Positions 24,764 to 35,006 are shown, counted from the stretch's first letter. The stretch is DNA of 64,000 bases from Streptomyces sp. NBC_00459 (GCF_036013955.1 NZ_CP107903.1:2976001-3040000), one strand, 5' to 3'. The notes: generated by a model from the sequence alone, not told the origin. Numbers and translations are program-made.

Positions 24764-25975
24764 TCACACCCCGAGCGCAGTCAGCCGCTCCTCCACCCGC
24801 TCGGGCGCGTACAGGTACTCCACGACCATCGCCCCGGCCCCCACCAGCCCCGCCCGCTCCCCCAGCCTCGACGTCACCACGTCCAGATGCGCGGTCGAGC
24901 GCGACAGCGCCCGCTGGTACAGCAGCTCCCGTACGCCCGTGAGGAACGGCGTGCCCGCCAGGTCGCCCGCGATCATCAGCACGCCGGGGTTGAGCAGCGT
25001 CACCACCGTCGCCAGTACGTCCCCCACGCTCCGGCCCGCTTCCCGCGCGAGCGCGAGCGCCCCCGGATGCCCGGCCGCGAGCAGATCCCGTACGTCCGAG
25101 CCCGACGCCGCCGGTACCCCGCTCTCGGCGAGCCGACGGGCGACGGCGCCACCGCTCGCGACGGCGGCCAGGCAGCCGTACGACCCGCACCGGCACAGCG
25201 CCTCGGCGCCCTGCGGGACGCGGATGTGCCCGATGTCCCCGGCACCGCCGTCGATGCCCCGGAACACCGAACCGCCGACCACCACGCCCGCGCCGATGCC
25301 CGTCGAGACCTTCACCAGGACGAAGGCCGAGCAGTCGGGATAGCCGGTGCGCTGCTCGCCGTACGCCATGAGGTTGGCGTCGTTGTCCACCAGTACCGGG
25401 ACCCTCGCCGCCACCGGCTCGTCCGTGTGTTCGGCGAAGGCTCTGGCCAGGCGGGCTCTTATGTCGTAGCCGTCCCAGCCGGGCATGATCGGCGGCTGGA
25501 CGACGCGGCCGGTGTCCATGTCGACCGGGCCGGGCACCGCGAGGCCTATGCCACAGACCTCGGACGGGCGGTGGCCGGCCTTCGTCAGGAGTTCCGCGAA
25601 CCAGCGGCCGAGATCGCCGAGTACGACGTCGGGGCCGTCGTCGACAGCCAGGGTGCCCGAGTGTTCCGCCAGAAGTTCACCCGTGAGAGTGAGAACGGCG
25701 GCGCGGGCATGACGTGTGTCGAGGTCGGCGGCGAGGACGACGGCGTGGGCGTCGTCGAACTCCAGCGTGATCGACGGGCGACCGCCGAGCGGCGAGTCGA
25801 CCGGACCCGAGGCGCCCTCGCGCAGCCAGCCCGCGCGGAACAGCCGGTCCAGACGGTGTCCGACCGTCGCGCGTGAGAGACCCGTCACCTGTTGCAGGGC
25901 ACCGCGAGTCGTGGCGCGTCCACTGCGTACCAGTTCGAGCAGATCGCCGGCGCTCGCCTGAGCACGACCACTCAT
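24764..25975 (-). CDS. ROK-family transcriptional regulator
   Basis: 403-residue sugar-responsive repressor. An N-terminal winged helix (GDLLELVRSGRATTRGALQQVTGLSRATVGHRLDRLF) precedes a ROK sugar-kinase-fold domain with VDNDANLMAYGEQ, KVSTGIGAGVVVGG and the zinc-loop sequence GHIRVPQ...CRCGSYGCL. The usual Glu after CxCGxxGC is Ala here (CLAAVAS), so sugar phosphorylation is unlikely and a sensing role is favoured. AAGGGGG six bases upstream supports ATG 25973-25975. It is divergent from two glycosidase genes across a 119-base AT-rich spacer and probably controls them. Confidence 0.9.
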   Translation of the reverse strand: MSGRAQASAGDLLELVRSGRATTRGALQQVTGLSRATVGHRLDRLFRAGWLREGASGPVDSPLGGRPSITLEFDDAHAVVLAADLDTRHARAAVLTLTGELLAEHSGTLAVDDGPDVVLGDLGRWFAELLTKAGHRPSEVCGIGLAVPGPVDMDTGRVVQPPIMPGWDGYDIRARLARAFAEHTDEPVAARVPVLVDNDANLMAYGEQRTGYPDCSAFVLVKVSTGIGAGVVVGGSVFRGIDGGAGDIGHIRVPQGAEALCRCGSYGCLAAVASGGAVARRLAESGVPAASGSDVRDLLAAGHPGALALAREAGRSVGDVLATVVTLLNPGVLMIAGDLAGTPFLTGVRELLYQRALSRSTAHLDVVTSRLGERAGLVGAGAMVVEYLYAPERVEERLTALGV

Positions 25976-26014
25976 GCGCACCCCCTTGTGTTTCTCAAGC
26001 TTGCATTACATATT

Positions 26015-26043
26015 GAGTTATGCGTGTTAAATAGACGTAACTC
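26015..26043. promoter_or_regulatory. AT-rich operator region between ROK regulator and glycosidases
   Basis: GAGTTA (26015-26020) and TAACTC (26038-26043) form a 29-bp interrupted palindrome in the most AT-rich stretch of the neighbourhood (25985-26045). CAAGCTTG, another small palindrome, is at 25996-26003. This is the natural site for ROK binding and for both divergent promoters. Confidence 0.45.
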
Positions 26044-26094
26044 TACGGTGGCACGACCGAACCGGTCGGGCCGAACGTCTTCGGGGAGCCCCGA

Positions 26095-27561
26095 GTGGAT
26101 CGCACTGCCCAGCTGACCTCCCGTGCCCGCGACACGGCGCACTCCTTCGTATACGAACCGGACGTTACGACACATGCCCGCCATGCCCTGCACGTCAGGG
26201 CGGCCGAGGTGCTGGAGGGCAACTGGACCGGCACCTCGACGGTGCCCTCGCGCGGCCTGTATCCGCACCAGTGGTCCTGGGACTCCGCGTTCATCGCGAT
26301 CGGCCTGCGTCATCTGTCACCCCTGCGCGCGCAGACGGAGCTGGAGACGCTGCTCTCGGCCCAGTGGGGCGACGGGCGGATCCCGCACATCGTCTTCAAC
26401 CCTTCCGTCCCGCTCGACGCGTACTTCCCGAGCCCCGACTTCTGGCGCTCCTCGACCGCGGGGCGCGCTGCGGGCGCCCCGCGCACCGTACAGACGTCCG
26501 GCATCGTGCAGCCACCGGTGCACGCGCTGGCCGTCTGGCTGGTGCACCAGGCCGACCCCGGTCTGTCCCGGTCGCGCGGCTTCCTCGCCCGTGCCTACCC
26601 GCGGCTCGCGGCCTGGCACCGCTATCTGCTGCACCGCCGGGACCTGGGCGGGGGCGGCCTCGCGTCGGTCGTGCACCCCTGGGAACAGGGTATGGACAAC
26701 AGCCCATGCTGGGATGCCCCGTTGAGCCGTGTCACCCCGGCCCCGGCCCGCTCCTTCCGCCGCGCCGACCTCGACCACGGAGCCGCCGAGGACCGGCCGA
26801 CCGACCTGGACTACGGGCGGTACGTACGGCTGGCGACGGACTACCGGGACGCCGGATATGCGGACGGCACCGGCGAGTTCGCCGTCGAGGACCCCTCCTT
26901 CAACGCGCTGCTGATCGCGTCGGAGCACGCGCTGGCCCGTATCGCCCAGGAGCTGGGCGCGACGGGGACGGCCCGGCACGCCCGCGCGGAACGGCTGACG
27001 GCGGCCCTGGTGGAGCGGCTGTGGGACCCGGCGGAGGGGATGTTCTTCTGCCGCGACGTGGTGGAGGGCGCCCTCGTCCCCGAGCGTGGCGTCTCCGGTC
27101 TCATCCCCCTCCTCCTGCCCACGCTTCCCCGGGACGTGGCCGCCACCCTCGTCCGTACCGCGCGCGGACCGCACTTCGAGGTCGGCGGCACCGCCCGCCT
27201 CGTACCGTCCTACGACCTGCTCGGCGAGGCCTTCGACCCGCACCGCTACTGGCGGGGGCCGGCCTGGTTCAACACCGGTTGGCTGGTGGAGCGCGGGCTG
27301 CGGCAGCACGGCGAGCGGGCGCACGCCGACGCGCTGCGCACGGCGCTGCTGGAGACCGCCGACGCCTCGGAGTTCGCGGAGTACGTGGACCCGTACACCG
27401 GTGAGGCCTGCGGGGCACTCGGCTTCGGCTGGACCGCCGCGCTCACCCTCGATCTGCTCCACCAACAGCCCTTCGGCGACAGCGACATCAACACCGCATT
27501 CGGCATGAGTGACGTGAGTGGCATGAGCGACATGGACGACAAGGGAGGCGAACGGGCATGA
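26095..27561 (+). CDS. GH63-like glycoside hydrolase (MGH1-type)
   Basis: 488-residue cytoplasmic enzyme with an (alpha/alpha)6 barrel of the GH63/mannosylglycerate-hydrolase type. Family blocks are YPHQWSWDSAFIAIGLRHL, QWGDGRIPHIVFNP, PWEQGMDNSPCWD with a likely acid residue, and HRYWRGPAWFNTGWLVERGL. Such enzymes cleave alpha-linked glucosyl- or mannosyl-glycerate or related compatible solutes; the exact substrate is not determined. GTG 26095 follows GGGGAG. The last 20 residues are an Asp/Ser/Met-rich tail with repeated GMSDV-like units. The stop overlaps the next gene in ATGA, so both enzymes are made together. Confidence 0.85.
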   Translation: MDRTAQLTSRARDTAHSFVYEPDVTTHARHALHVRAAEVLEGNWTGTSTVPSRGLYPHQWSWDSAFIAIGLRHLSPLRAQTELETLLSAQWGDGRIPHIVFNPSVPLDAYFPSPDFWRSSTAGRAAGAPRTVQTSGIVQPPVHALAVWLVHQADPGLSRSRGFLARAYPRLAAWHRYLLHRRDLGGGGLASVVHPWEQGMDNSPCWDAPLSRVTPAPARSFRRADLDHGAAEDRPTDLDYGRYVRLATDYRDAGYADGTGEFAVEDPSFNALLIASEHALARIAQELGATGTARHARAERLTAALVERLWDPAEGMFFCRDVVEGALVPERGVSGLIPLLLPTLPRDVAATLVRTARGPHFEVGGTARLVPSYDLLGEAFDPHRYWRGPAWFNTGWLVERGLRQHGERAHADALRTALLETADASEFAEYVDPYTGEACGALGFGWTAALTLDLLHQQPFGDSDINTAFGMSDVSGMSDMDDKGGERA

Positions 27562-29495
27562 CGGACCGGCATCATCTGCTCGTGCACGGCGGGACGTTCG
27601 CGGCCGTGGGCGACGGCGGGGACATCAGCGGGGTACGCGGAAGCAGCCAGCCCGACGGGTTATTCGTCCGCGACGCACGGCACTTGAGCCGTTGGCAGCT
27701 CACCGTCGACGGCGCGGTGCCCGAGACGCTCAGCCCGGTCGCCGACGGGGACACCGCGCGCTGTGTCCTCGTACCGCGCGGGGGCCGTCAGGAGCCGCCC
27801 GCCTACACGCTCTTCCGTGAACAGGCCGTCGCGGACGGCGCGTTCGTCGAGGCGCTGCGCGTGACCAGCAACCGTCCGGTGCCGGTGACGGTCCGGATCG
27901 CGGTCACCGCCGACGCCGACTTCACCGACCAGTTCGAGCTGCGCTCCGACTACCGGACATACGTCAAGTCAGGTGCCGTCCGTAAACGTGAAGTCCTCGA
28001 CGACGGCGTCGAGTTCAGCTACCGGCGCGGTGAGTGGCTGTCCTGTACGACGGTCACCGCCGAGCCCGCCCCCGACGGCGTCGAGGAGACCGGCACCGGC
28101 GCCCGGCGCCTCGTCTGGACCCTGGATCTCGAACCGCACGGTTCGGCGGAACTGGCACTGCGCGTCGCCGCCCGCCCGCACGGCGCGACCAAGGAGCCGC
28201 AGGTTCCCGCCTCTCCCACCGCCGCCAATGACCAACTCCTCGCTCTGGAAGGGGAGTTCGTCGAGGGCGTCGCCTTCCCCACCGGCTGGCCGGAACTGGC
28301 GGCGGCCTGCGCACGCGGCCTCTCCGACCTGGCCTCGCTCCAGGTCCCCGCGACGGGACCCGACGGTGAGGAGCTGCGCGTACCGGCCGCCGGCGCGCCC
28401 TGGTTCCTCACCCTTCTCGGCCGCGACGCACTCCTCACCTCCCTCTTCGCCCTCCCCTACCGCCCCCAGCTCGCCGCCGCCACCCTCCCGGCGCTCGCCG
28501 CGACCCAGGCGACCGAGGTGGGCCCGGACTCCGTGGCCCAGCCGGGCAAGATCGTGCACGAGGTACGGCACGGCGAGCTGGCGCACTTCGGGCAGGTGCC
28601 GTACGGCCGTTACTACGGCTCGGTCGACGCGACCCCGCTCTTCCTGGTGCTCCTCGGGGCGTATGTCGAGCAGACCGGCGACACGGCCCTGGCCCTCCGT
28701 CTCGAAGCCAACGCCCGCGCGGCGATCGGCTGGATGCTCGACCACGGGGGTCTCACCTCCCGTGGCTATCTGGTCTACCGGGCCGACCAGGGCGGCCTCG
28801 CCAACCAGAACTGGAAGGACTCCCCCGGCGCCATCTGCTCGGCCGACGGCACCCGCGCAAGCGGCCCGGTGATGGCGGCGGGGGCCCAGGGTTACGCGTA
28901 CGACGCCCTGCGCCGTACCGCCCAGCTCGCCCGCACGGTATGGGGCGACGAGGTGTACGCCGCCCTTCTCGAACAGGCGGCGGCCGACCTCCGGGACCGT
29001 TTCCAGCGGGACTTCTGGATGCCCCAGCACTCCTTCCCCGCTCTCGCGCTCGACGGCGAGGGCAACCAGGTCGACGCGCTCGCCTCGGACGCGGGCCATC
29101 TGCTCTGGTCGGGGCTGCTCGACAAGGAGTTCGGCGAGAAGGTCGGCCGGCGCCTGGTCGAACCGGACTTCTTCTCGGGCTGGGGCGTACGGACGCTGGC
29201 GTCGGGCCAGTCCGCCTACCATCCCCTCTCCTACCACCGCGGCTCGGTCTGGCCGCACGACAACGCCCTGATCACGCTGGGCCTGGCCCGGTACGGCCTG
29301 CACGACGAGGCCCGTACGGTCGCCCACGCCCTCGTCGACGCGGCGACCGCCACCGGGCACCGCCTCCCCGAGGTCCTCGCCGGTTACGGCCGCGACACCC
29401 ACGGCGAACCGGTGCCCTACCCGCACGCGTGCGTACGGGAGTCCCGGTCGGCGGCGGCTCCGTTGGCGCTGCTCACGGCGGTCGGGGGCGCCTGA
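27558..29495 (+). CDS. Glycogen debranching-type amylo-alpha-1,6-glucosidase, TTA codon
   Basis: 645-residue protein. Residues 1-200 match the glycogen-debranching N-terminal domain ([21 protein letters not shown]), and residues 230-640 the amylo-alpha-1,6-glucosidase catalytic barrel ([90 protein letters not shown]). It would trim alpha-1,6 branches or related glucans in the cytoplasm. Codon 35 is TTA (27660-27662), so full-length product should need bldA tRNA, linking carbohydrate use to development. Translationally coupled to the upstream GH63-like gene. Confidence 0.88.
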   Translation: MTDRHHLLVHGGTFAAVGDGGDISGVRGSSQPDGLFVRDARHLSRWQLTVDGAVPETLSPVADGDTARCVLVPRGGRQEPPAYTLFREQAVADGAFVEALRVTSNRPVPVTVRIAVTADADFTDQFELRSDYRTYVKSGAVRKREVLDDGVEFSYRRGEWLSCTTVTAEPAPDGVEETGTGARRLVWTLDLEPHGSAELALRVAARPHGATKEPQVPASPTAANDQLLALEGEFVEGVAFPTGWPELAAACARGLSDLASLQVPATGPDGEELRVPAAGAPWFLTLLGRDALLTSLFALPYRPQLAAATLPALAATQATEVGPDSVAQPGKIVHEVRHGELAHFGQVPYGRYYGSVDATPLFLVLLGAYVEQTGDTALALRLEANARAAIGWMLDHGGLTSRGYLVYRADQGGLANQNWKDSPGAICSADGTRASGPVMAAGAQGYAYDALRRTAQLARTVWGDEVYAALLEQAAADLRDRFQRDFWMPQHSFPALALDGEGNQVDALASDAGHLLWSGLLDKEFGEKVGRRLVEPDFFSGWGVRTLASGQSAYHPLSYHRGSVWPHDNALITLGLARYGLHDEARTVAHALVDAATATGHRLPEVLAGYGRDTHGEPVPYPHACVRESRSAAAPLALLTAVGGA

Positions 29496-29677
29496 GCGGA
29501 CGTGCGACGAGGCGTGTGGCCGGTCGCTTGGTGAGGCGTTTGCCCGGTGTTTGCCGGGTGCTTGGACGCGGAGGCTGAACGGAGGCCGAGGGCCCGCCGT
29601 ACGGGATGGTGGCGGACCTCGGCTCCCACGCCGGGTCCGCCGCTTCCCGCACGGCTTCACACGGAAGGACCTCCGGG

Positions 29678-31648
29678 GTGCCTCTGTTCACTCGCGCCAA
29701 CCCATCGACGGACACCACCCCCGAGGGACCTTCCGAGGCATCGTCCGAGATGCCTTCGAGCCAGGGCCAGGCGGTCACCGAAGCAACCGATGCCGCCGAT
29801 ACGGCGGTTGAGGAGCCGGAGGCAAAGGCGCCTACTGAACCGGCCGCGGAACCGGAGGCCGGACCGGTGGCCGAGAAGCCGGCCGCGTCCGCCGACGAGC
29901 CGGACACGGCCGCCGAAGCGCCCGCCGAGACCGCCATCGAGGCCACCGACGCCCCTGAGGCGGCCGAGGCCGAGCAGACGGCACCCGAGACCGCGCCCAA
30001 GCCCGACTGGCGCACCCGGCGCCCGATCGCCGCCCGCAATCTCGGCTGGGCGGCGACCGCCCTCTCCGCGCTGGTCGTTCTCGTCGCCCTGCAGATGCCG
30101 AACACCTTCGGCAACCTGCGGATCACGGAGTTCCTCCGGCTTCCGGCCGAGGCGATCGTCGGGGCCGTCGTGCTGCTCGCGATGCCGCGCCGGCCGCGCG
30201 TGATCACGGCGGCGTGCATCGGTGCCTTCCTCGGTGCGGTCACCGTGGTCAACCTGCTGGACATGGGGTTCGTCGAGTTCCTGGGCCGTCACTTCAACGT
30301 GCTGCTCGACTGGGCGCTGCTGAGCGACGCGCAGTCGTACCTCACCGACTCCTTCGGTGCCGTGGGGTCGATCGCGGCCACCACCGGGGTGGTCGTGCTC
30401 GTGCTGCTCCTGCTCGTCGGAACGGCCTTCGCGACCGTACGGCTCAGCAACGTGCTCGCCCGCCACAACACCGTCGCCACCAAGGCCACGCTGATCGCCG
30501 GCACCGTCTGGATCACCTGCATGTCCCTCGGTCTCACGGTCGGCGGGGTGCCGATCGCGTCAGACCACACCGCCGGAGTCGTCAAGGTGCACGCGCGGCG
30601 GGTGAGCGACACGCTGCACGACGAGGCGGAGTTCAAGGAGCTGGCGAAGAACGACCCGTTCGCGAAGACGCCCGGTGACCAGCTGGTGCCGGACCTGCGC
30701 GGCAAGGACGTCATCTTCACGTTCATCGAGAGCTACGGCCGCAGCGCGATCGAGGACCCGATCATGTCGCCCGGCGTCGACAAGACGCTCGCCGACCAGA
30801 CACAGGCCCTGACGGACGCCGGGTTCGCCGCGAAGAGCGGCTGGCTGACCTCGGCGACGTACGGCGGCAGCAGCTGGCTCGGCCACTCCACGTTCCTGTC
30901 GGGCCTGTGGATCAACAACCAGCAGCGCTACCGCACCCTCGTCAACAGCGACCGTCTCACCCTCCCCGAGGTGTTCCGGCGCACCGGCGACTGGCGGACG
31001 GTCGGCGTGATGCCGGGCGTGCAGAAGAGCTGGCCGGAGGCGAAGTTCTACGGCCTGGAGAAGAACTACGCGGCGAAGGACCTCGGTTACAAGGGGCCGA
31101 AGTTCAGCTGGTCGACCATGCCGGACCAGTACACGCTGGAGGCGTACCAGCGTCTGGAGCACGGCAGGAAGCAGGCCAAGCCGCTGATGTCGGAGATCAT
31201 CCTGACGTCGAGCCACCAGCCCTGGGCGCCGCTTCCCCAGACGGTCCCGCAGGACGAGCTCGGCGACGGCACGGTGTTCAACGCGATCCAGAAGGCGGGC
31301 AAGGACCCCAAGGACGTCCTCTACAACGCCCCCGAGGCCAAGGCGGAGTACGGCAAGTCGATCCAGTACTCGGTCACCAGCCTCATCGACTGGCTGACCC
31401 GGTACGGCACCGACGACACCGTCCTCGTCTTCCTCGGCGACCACCAGCCCATGTCCCGGGTCAGCGGCAGCAACGCCAGCCGTGACGTGCCGGTGTCGGT
31501 CGTCGCCAAGGACCCGAAGATCCTCGACAAGATCGCCGACTGGAACTGGACGGACGGCCTGCGCCCCGCCCACAACGCCCCGGTCTGGAAGATGAGCGCG
31601 TTCCGCGACAAGTTCCTGACGGCATACGGCTCAACGCCCCACCCGTAA
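29678..31648 (+). CDS. LTA synthase-like membrane sulfatase/phosphotransferase
   Basis: 656-residue membrane protein. GTG 29678 is preceded by GGAAGGA. A 110-residue Ala/Glu/Pro-rich cytoplasmic segment leads to five transmembrane helices (NLGWAATALSALVVLVAL to KATLIAGTVWITCMSLGLTV) and an extracytoplasmic alkaline-phosphatase-fold domain (from about 335: KDVIFTFIESYGRSAIEDP; WLTSATYGGSSWLGHSTFLSGLW; VFLGDHQPMSRVSG). The metal/nucleophile region (ESYGRS, FLGDHQP) places it with LtaS/OpgB-like enzymes that transfer phosphoglycerol or related groups to surface polymers. It is monocistronic, 180 bases after the debranching enzyme. Confidence 0.85.
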   Translation: MPLFTRANPSTDTTPEGPSEASSEMPSSQGQAVTEATDAADTAVEEPEAKAPTEPAAEPEAGPVAEKPAASADEPDTAAEAPAETAIEATDAPEAAEAEQTAPETAPKPDWRTRRPIAARNLGWAATALSALVVLVALQMPNTFGNLRITEFLRLPAEAIVGAVVLLAMPRRPRVITAACIGAFLGAVTVVNLLDMGFVEFLGRHFNVLLDWALLSDAQSYLTDSFGAVGSIAATTGVVVLVLLLLVGTAFATVRLSNVLARHNTVATKATLIAGTVWITCMSLGLTVGGVPIASDHTAGVVKVHARRVSDTLHDEAEFKELAKNDPFAKTPGDQLVPDLRGKDVIFTFIESYGRSAIEDPIMSPGVDKTLADQTQALTDAGFAAKSGWLTSATYGGSSWLGHSTFLSGLWINNQQRYRTLVNSDRLTLPEVFRRTGDWRTVGVMPGVQKSWPEAKFYGLEKNYAAKDLGYKGPKFSWSTMPDQYTLEAYQRLEHGRKQAKPLMSEIILTSSHQPWAPLPQTVPQDELGDGTVFNAIQKAGKDPKDVLYNAPEAKAEYGKSIQYSVTSLIDWLTRYGTDDTVLVFLGDHQPMSRVSGSNASRDVPVSVVAKDPKILDKIADWNWTDGLRPAHNAPVWKMSAFRDKFLTAYGSTPHP

Positions 31649-31662
31649 GAAGTCCCCCGGGG

Positions 31663-32190
31663 TCACGGGGCGGTCATGGCCTCGCGGGCCGCTTCGACGA
31701 ACTGTGCCAGAAGGTGCTTGAAGCGCTGATGCCCTTCGTCGAAGCGCGCCTGCGCTTCGGGCTCCCCGAGCGTGAAGCGCCACAGGGCTCGACTGGTGTC
31801 CGCCGCCGCCTCCAGGACTGTTCCGGCAGCCTCGGCGGGGGCGGCGGGCCCTTCCAGGGAGATGACTCGGACGCTTCGCATGAGGGGGTCGTACGCGCCG
31901 CGCAGTTCGCCACGCAGCTCTTGAAGGCCTGTCAGCAGCTGATCCGGATCGGTGGCTTGGACGAACCTGGACTCGGCTCGCCAGTACAACTCACCGAGAA
32001 CATGGGCCCGTTCCATGAAGTCCAGGTAGGCGGCTCGCCGCAACTCCCGGACCCGGTCGCGCTGTTGGGCCAGCGCCGACGCCTCGGCCTGGGCCCTTGC
32101 GGCCCGTACGTTCCCCAGGTTGGTGACCCAGCTCGCGAGCACCGCCGTACCGCCGGTGAAGGCCGCGACCCACACCGCGACGTCCGTCAC
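31663..32190 (-). CDS. Hypothetical membrane-anchored coiled-coil protein
   Basis: 175-residue protein with a single N-terminal hydrophobic helix (VAVWVAAFTGGTAVLASWV) followed by a long alpha-helical, Glu/Arg/Ala-rich region with heptad character (AEASALAQQRDRVRELRRAAYLDFMERAHVLGELYW). It ends with another helix (HQRFKHLLAQFVEAAREAMTAP). Function unknown. The start is GTG at 32188-32190 with only a weak ribosome binding site; a downstream GTG (32181) is possible. Convergent with the LTA-synthase-like gene, 14 bases apart. Confidence 0.65.
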   Translation of the reverse strand: MTDVAVWVAAFTGGTAVLASWVTNLGNVRAARAQAEASALAQQRDRVRELRRAAYLDFMERAHVLGELYWRAESRFVQATDPDQLLTGLQELRGELRGAYDPLMRSVRVISLEGPAAPAEAAGTVLEAAADTSRALWRFTLGEPEAQARFDEGHQRFKHLLAQFVEAAREAMTAP

Positions 32191-32256
32191 GCCGACCAGT
32201 GTCCGCGAGCCCCGAACGGATGTCGAGAGTGCCTCAGCGACCGGGCCCGCCCCGAA

Positions 32257-33411
32257 TCAGCCCCCGGACGTGTCCAGTTCCGCATCCTCACTCACGCCCG
32301 CACAGTCGTACGGGTCCTTCAGCCAGCCCTCCGGCAGCACCACCCGGTTGTTGCCGGACGTACGGCCGCGGGGCCCGTCCGCGCCCAGGGGCCAGCCCTG
32401 GTCGAGGTCCAACTCGTCCAGCCCGGAACGGAGTTCCTCCAGGGACGACGTGATGGCGAGACGCTTGCGCATGTCGGAGCCGACCGCGAAGCCCTTCAGG
32501 TACCAGGCGACGTGCTTGCGGAAGTCGATGACCCCGCGCGGCTCGTCCCCGATCCACTCGCCGAGCAGCGTGGCGTGCCGGACCATGATGTCGGCGACCT
32601 CACGGAGGGACGGGCGCGCGATGTCTTCAGTACGCCCCTCGAAGGCGGCCACCAGGTCCGAGAACAGCCACGGCCGCCCGAGGCAGCCGCGTCCGACCAC
32701 CACTCCGTCGCACCCGGTCTCCCGGACCATCCGCAGGGCGTCCTCGGCCGACCAGATGTCGCCGTTGCCGAGCACGGGGATCTCCGGCACGTGCTCCTTG
32801 AGGCGGGCGATGGCGTCCCAGTCCGCCGTGCCGCCGTAGTGCTGGGCGGCGGTGCGGCCGTGCAGTGCGATGGCCGTCACACCCTCCTCGACCGCGATGC
32901 GGCCGGCGTCGAGGTAGGTGATGTGGTCGTCGTCGATGCCCTTGCGCATCTTCATCGTGACGGGGATGTCCCCGGCACCGGACACCGCCTCGCGCAGGAT
33001 CGCGCGCAGCAGGTGCCGCTTGTACGGGAGGGCCGAGCCGCCGCCCTTCCTCGTCACCTTCGGGACGGGGCAGCCGAAGTTGAGGTCGATGTGGTCGGCA
33101 CGGTCCTCCTCCGCGATCATGCGGACGGCCTTGCCGACGGTCGCCGGGTCGACGCCGTACAGCTGGATCGAGCGCGGCTTCTCGGTCGCGTCGAAGTGGA
33201 TCAGCTGCATGGTCTTCTCGTTGCGCTCGACCAGCGCCCGGGTCGTGATCATCTCGCTGACGAACAGGCCTTTACCTCCGCTGAACTCCCTGCACAGCGT
33301 GCGGAAGGGCGCGTTCGTGATCCCGGCCATGGGGGCCAGGACGACGGGCGGCTGCACGGTGTGCGGGCCGATCCTGAGGAGGCTTGCGGGTGCGGTGACG
33401 GGCGTGGGCAT
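32257..33411 (-). CDS. dusB: tRNA-dihydrouridine synthase
   Basis: 384-residue FMN-dependent enzyme that reduces uridines in tRNA to dihydrouridine. The TIM barrel has VVLAPMAGITNAPFRTLCREF at the start, the catalytic C114 in NFGCPVPKVTRKGGGSAL, MKMRKGIDDDH, AIALHGRTAAQHYGG, VLGNGDIWSAEDALRM and VVGRGCLGRPWLFSDL with the phosphate site. The C-terminus has the RKHVAWYLKGF helix of the family. ATG 33409-33411 is chosen by homology (MPTPVTAP); an upstream in-frame ATG at 33453 abuts the divergent gene's promoter. Divergent from a DHA2 transporter. Confidence 0.94.
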   Translation of the reverse strand: MPTPVTAPASLLRIGPHTVQPPVVLAPMAGITNAPFRTLCREFSGGKGLFVSEMITTRALVERNEKTMQLIHFDATEKPRSIQLYGVDPATVGKAVRMIAEEDRADHIDLNFGCPVPKVTRKGGGSALPYKRHLLRAILREAVSGAGDIPVTMKMRKGIDDDHITYLDAGRIAVEEGVTAIALHGRTAAQHYGGTADWDAIARLKEHVPEIPVLGNGDIWSAEDALRMVRETGCDGVVVGRGCLGRPWLFSDLVAAFEGRTEDIARPSLREVADIMVRHATLLGEWIGDEPRGVIDFRKHVAWYLKGFAVGSDMRKRLAITSSLEELRSGLDELDLDQGWPLGADGPRGRTSGNNRVVLPEGWLKDPYDCAGVSEDAELDTSGG

Positions 33412-33467
33412 CGGGCCATTCTCGCGCACCGAACGGAGTACAGCCAAAGTCATTAGTTAGCCGTACT

Positions 33468-35006
33468 ATGGACCGCATGTCCGAGCCGAGTTCCCGCCGC
33501 CGCATGCTGGTGCTCGCGATCTGCTGCATGAGCCTGCTGATCGTGAGCCTCGACGTCACCGTGCTCAACGTCGCGCTCCCCTCCATGGAGAGGGACCTGG
33601 GCGCGAGCGTGGCCGGTATGCAGTGGGCGCTCGACGCGTACACGCTGGTGCTGGCCTCGCTGCTGATGCTGGCGGGCTCGACCGCCGACCGGATCGGCCG
33701 CCGCCGGGTCTTCCTGACCGGGCTGGTGCTGTTCACGCTCGGCTCGGTGCTCTGCTCGCTCGCCCCGAGCCTCGACTGGCTCATCGTGTTCCGCATGATC
33801 CAGGCGATCGGCGGCTCGATGCTCAACCCCGTCGCCATGTCGATCATCACCAACACCTTCACCGACCCGCGCGAGCGGGCCCGGGCGATCGGGGTGTGGG
33901 GCGGGGTGGTCGGCATCTCCATGGCCGCAGGCCCGATCATCGGCGGCCTCCTCGTGGACTCCGTCGGCTGGCGCTCGATCTTCTGGATAAACCTGCCGGT
34001 GGGCCTCGCCGCGCTTCTGCTGACCCTGCGGTACGTCCCCGAGTCCCGGGCGCCGAAGGCCCGCCGCCCGGACCCGGTCGGCCAGGTCCTGGTCATCGCG
34101 CTGCTCGGCTCACTGACGTACGCGATCATCGAGGCGCCCGGTTCACCGGTCACGCACACGCTCGCCTTCGGGGCGGTCGCCCTGGCCGCGCTGCTCGGGC
34201 TGCTGTACTACGAGCCCCGGCGCACCGAACCCCTCATCGACCTGCGGTTCTTCCGGTCGGTGCCGTTCAGCGGGGCGACCGTGATCGCGGTCAGCGCGTT
34301 CGCGGCGCTGAGCGGGTTCCTGTTCCTGTCGACGCTGTACCTGCAGAACGTGCGGGGGCTGTCCGCGCTGCACGCCGGTCTGTGGATGCTGCCGATGGCG
34401 CTGATGTGCTTCGTGTGCGCGCCGATCTCGGGGCGGCTGGTCGGCAGCCGGGGACCACGGTTCTCGCTGCTCATGGCCGGGGTCTGGATGACGGCGAGCG
34501 GGGTCCTGTTCGCCGCCTTCGACGCGGAGACGTCGAACGTGACACTGGTCATCGGGTACTTCCTGTTCGGCCTCGGCTTCGGCTTCGTCAACGCGCCCAT
34601 CACCAACACGGCCGTCTCGGGCATGCCCCGTTCCCAGGCCGGGGTGGCCGCCGCGGTCGCCTCCACCAGCCGCCAGACCGGCGGCACGCTGGGGGTCGCG
34701 GTGATCGGCGCGGTGCTGGCCTCCGGGATCGGGGCGGGCTCGTACAAGGAGGTGTTCGCCGCCGCGGCGCGGCCCGGCTGGTGGATCATCGCGGGCTGCG
34801 GTCTGGCCGTACTGGTCCTGGGCGCCGTCACCACCGGCGACTGGGCCCGGCGGACGGCGGAGCGGGCGGCAGGACGTCTGGAGGACGAGGACGGCGGAAG
34901 CGCGGGCGGCAGGGGCGAGGGCGACGCGAGCGAGGACGGCACGCGTGAGGACGGGGGCGGGAAGAAGGGCGCGCGAGGTGCGACGGGGGCGCGCACCACG
35001 AGGTGA
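33468..35006 (+). CDS. DHA2-family MFS drug transporter
   Basis: 512-residue proton antiporter of the 14-helix EmrB/QacA group. Signatures: DVTVLNVALPSMERDLGAS (motif D1), DRIGRRRVFLTG (motif A), RMIQAIGGSMLNP (motif B), GVVGISMAAGPIIGGLLVDSVGWRSIFWINLPVG (motif C, antiporter) and FVNAPITNTAVSGMPRSQAG. The last 55 residues form a hydrophilic Gly/Glu/Arg-rich tail. ATG 33468 or 33477 are both possible starts; a second in-frame methionine is within three codons. It likely exports a hydrophobic toxin or metabolite. Divergent from dusB with only 56 bases between the chosen starts. Confidence 0.9.
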   Translation: MDRMSEPSSRRRMLVLAICCMSLLIVSLDVTVLNVALPSMERDLGASVAGMQWALDAYTLVLASLLMLAGSTADRIGRRRVFLTGLVLFTLGSVLCSLAPSLDWLIVFRMIQAIGGSMLNPVAMSIITNTFTDPRERARAIGVWGGVVGISMAAGPIIGGLLVDSVGWRSIFWINLPVGLAALLLTLRYVPESRAPKARRPDPVGQVLVIALLGSLTYAIIEAPGSPVTHTLAFGAVALAALLGLLYYEPRRTEPLIDLRFFRSVPFSGATVIAVSAFAALSGFLFLSTLYLQNVRGLSALHAGLWMLPMALMCFVCAPISGRLVGSRGPRFSLLMAGVWMTASGVLFAAFDAETSNVTLVIGYFLFGLGFGFVNAPITNTAVSGMPRSQAGVAAAVASTSRQTGGTLGVAVIGAVLASGIGAGSYKEVFAAAARPGWWIIAGCGLAVLVLGAVTTGDWARRTAERAAGRLEDEDGGSAGGRGEGDASEDGTREDGGGKKGARGATGARTTR

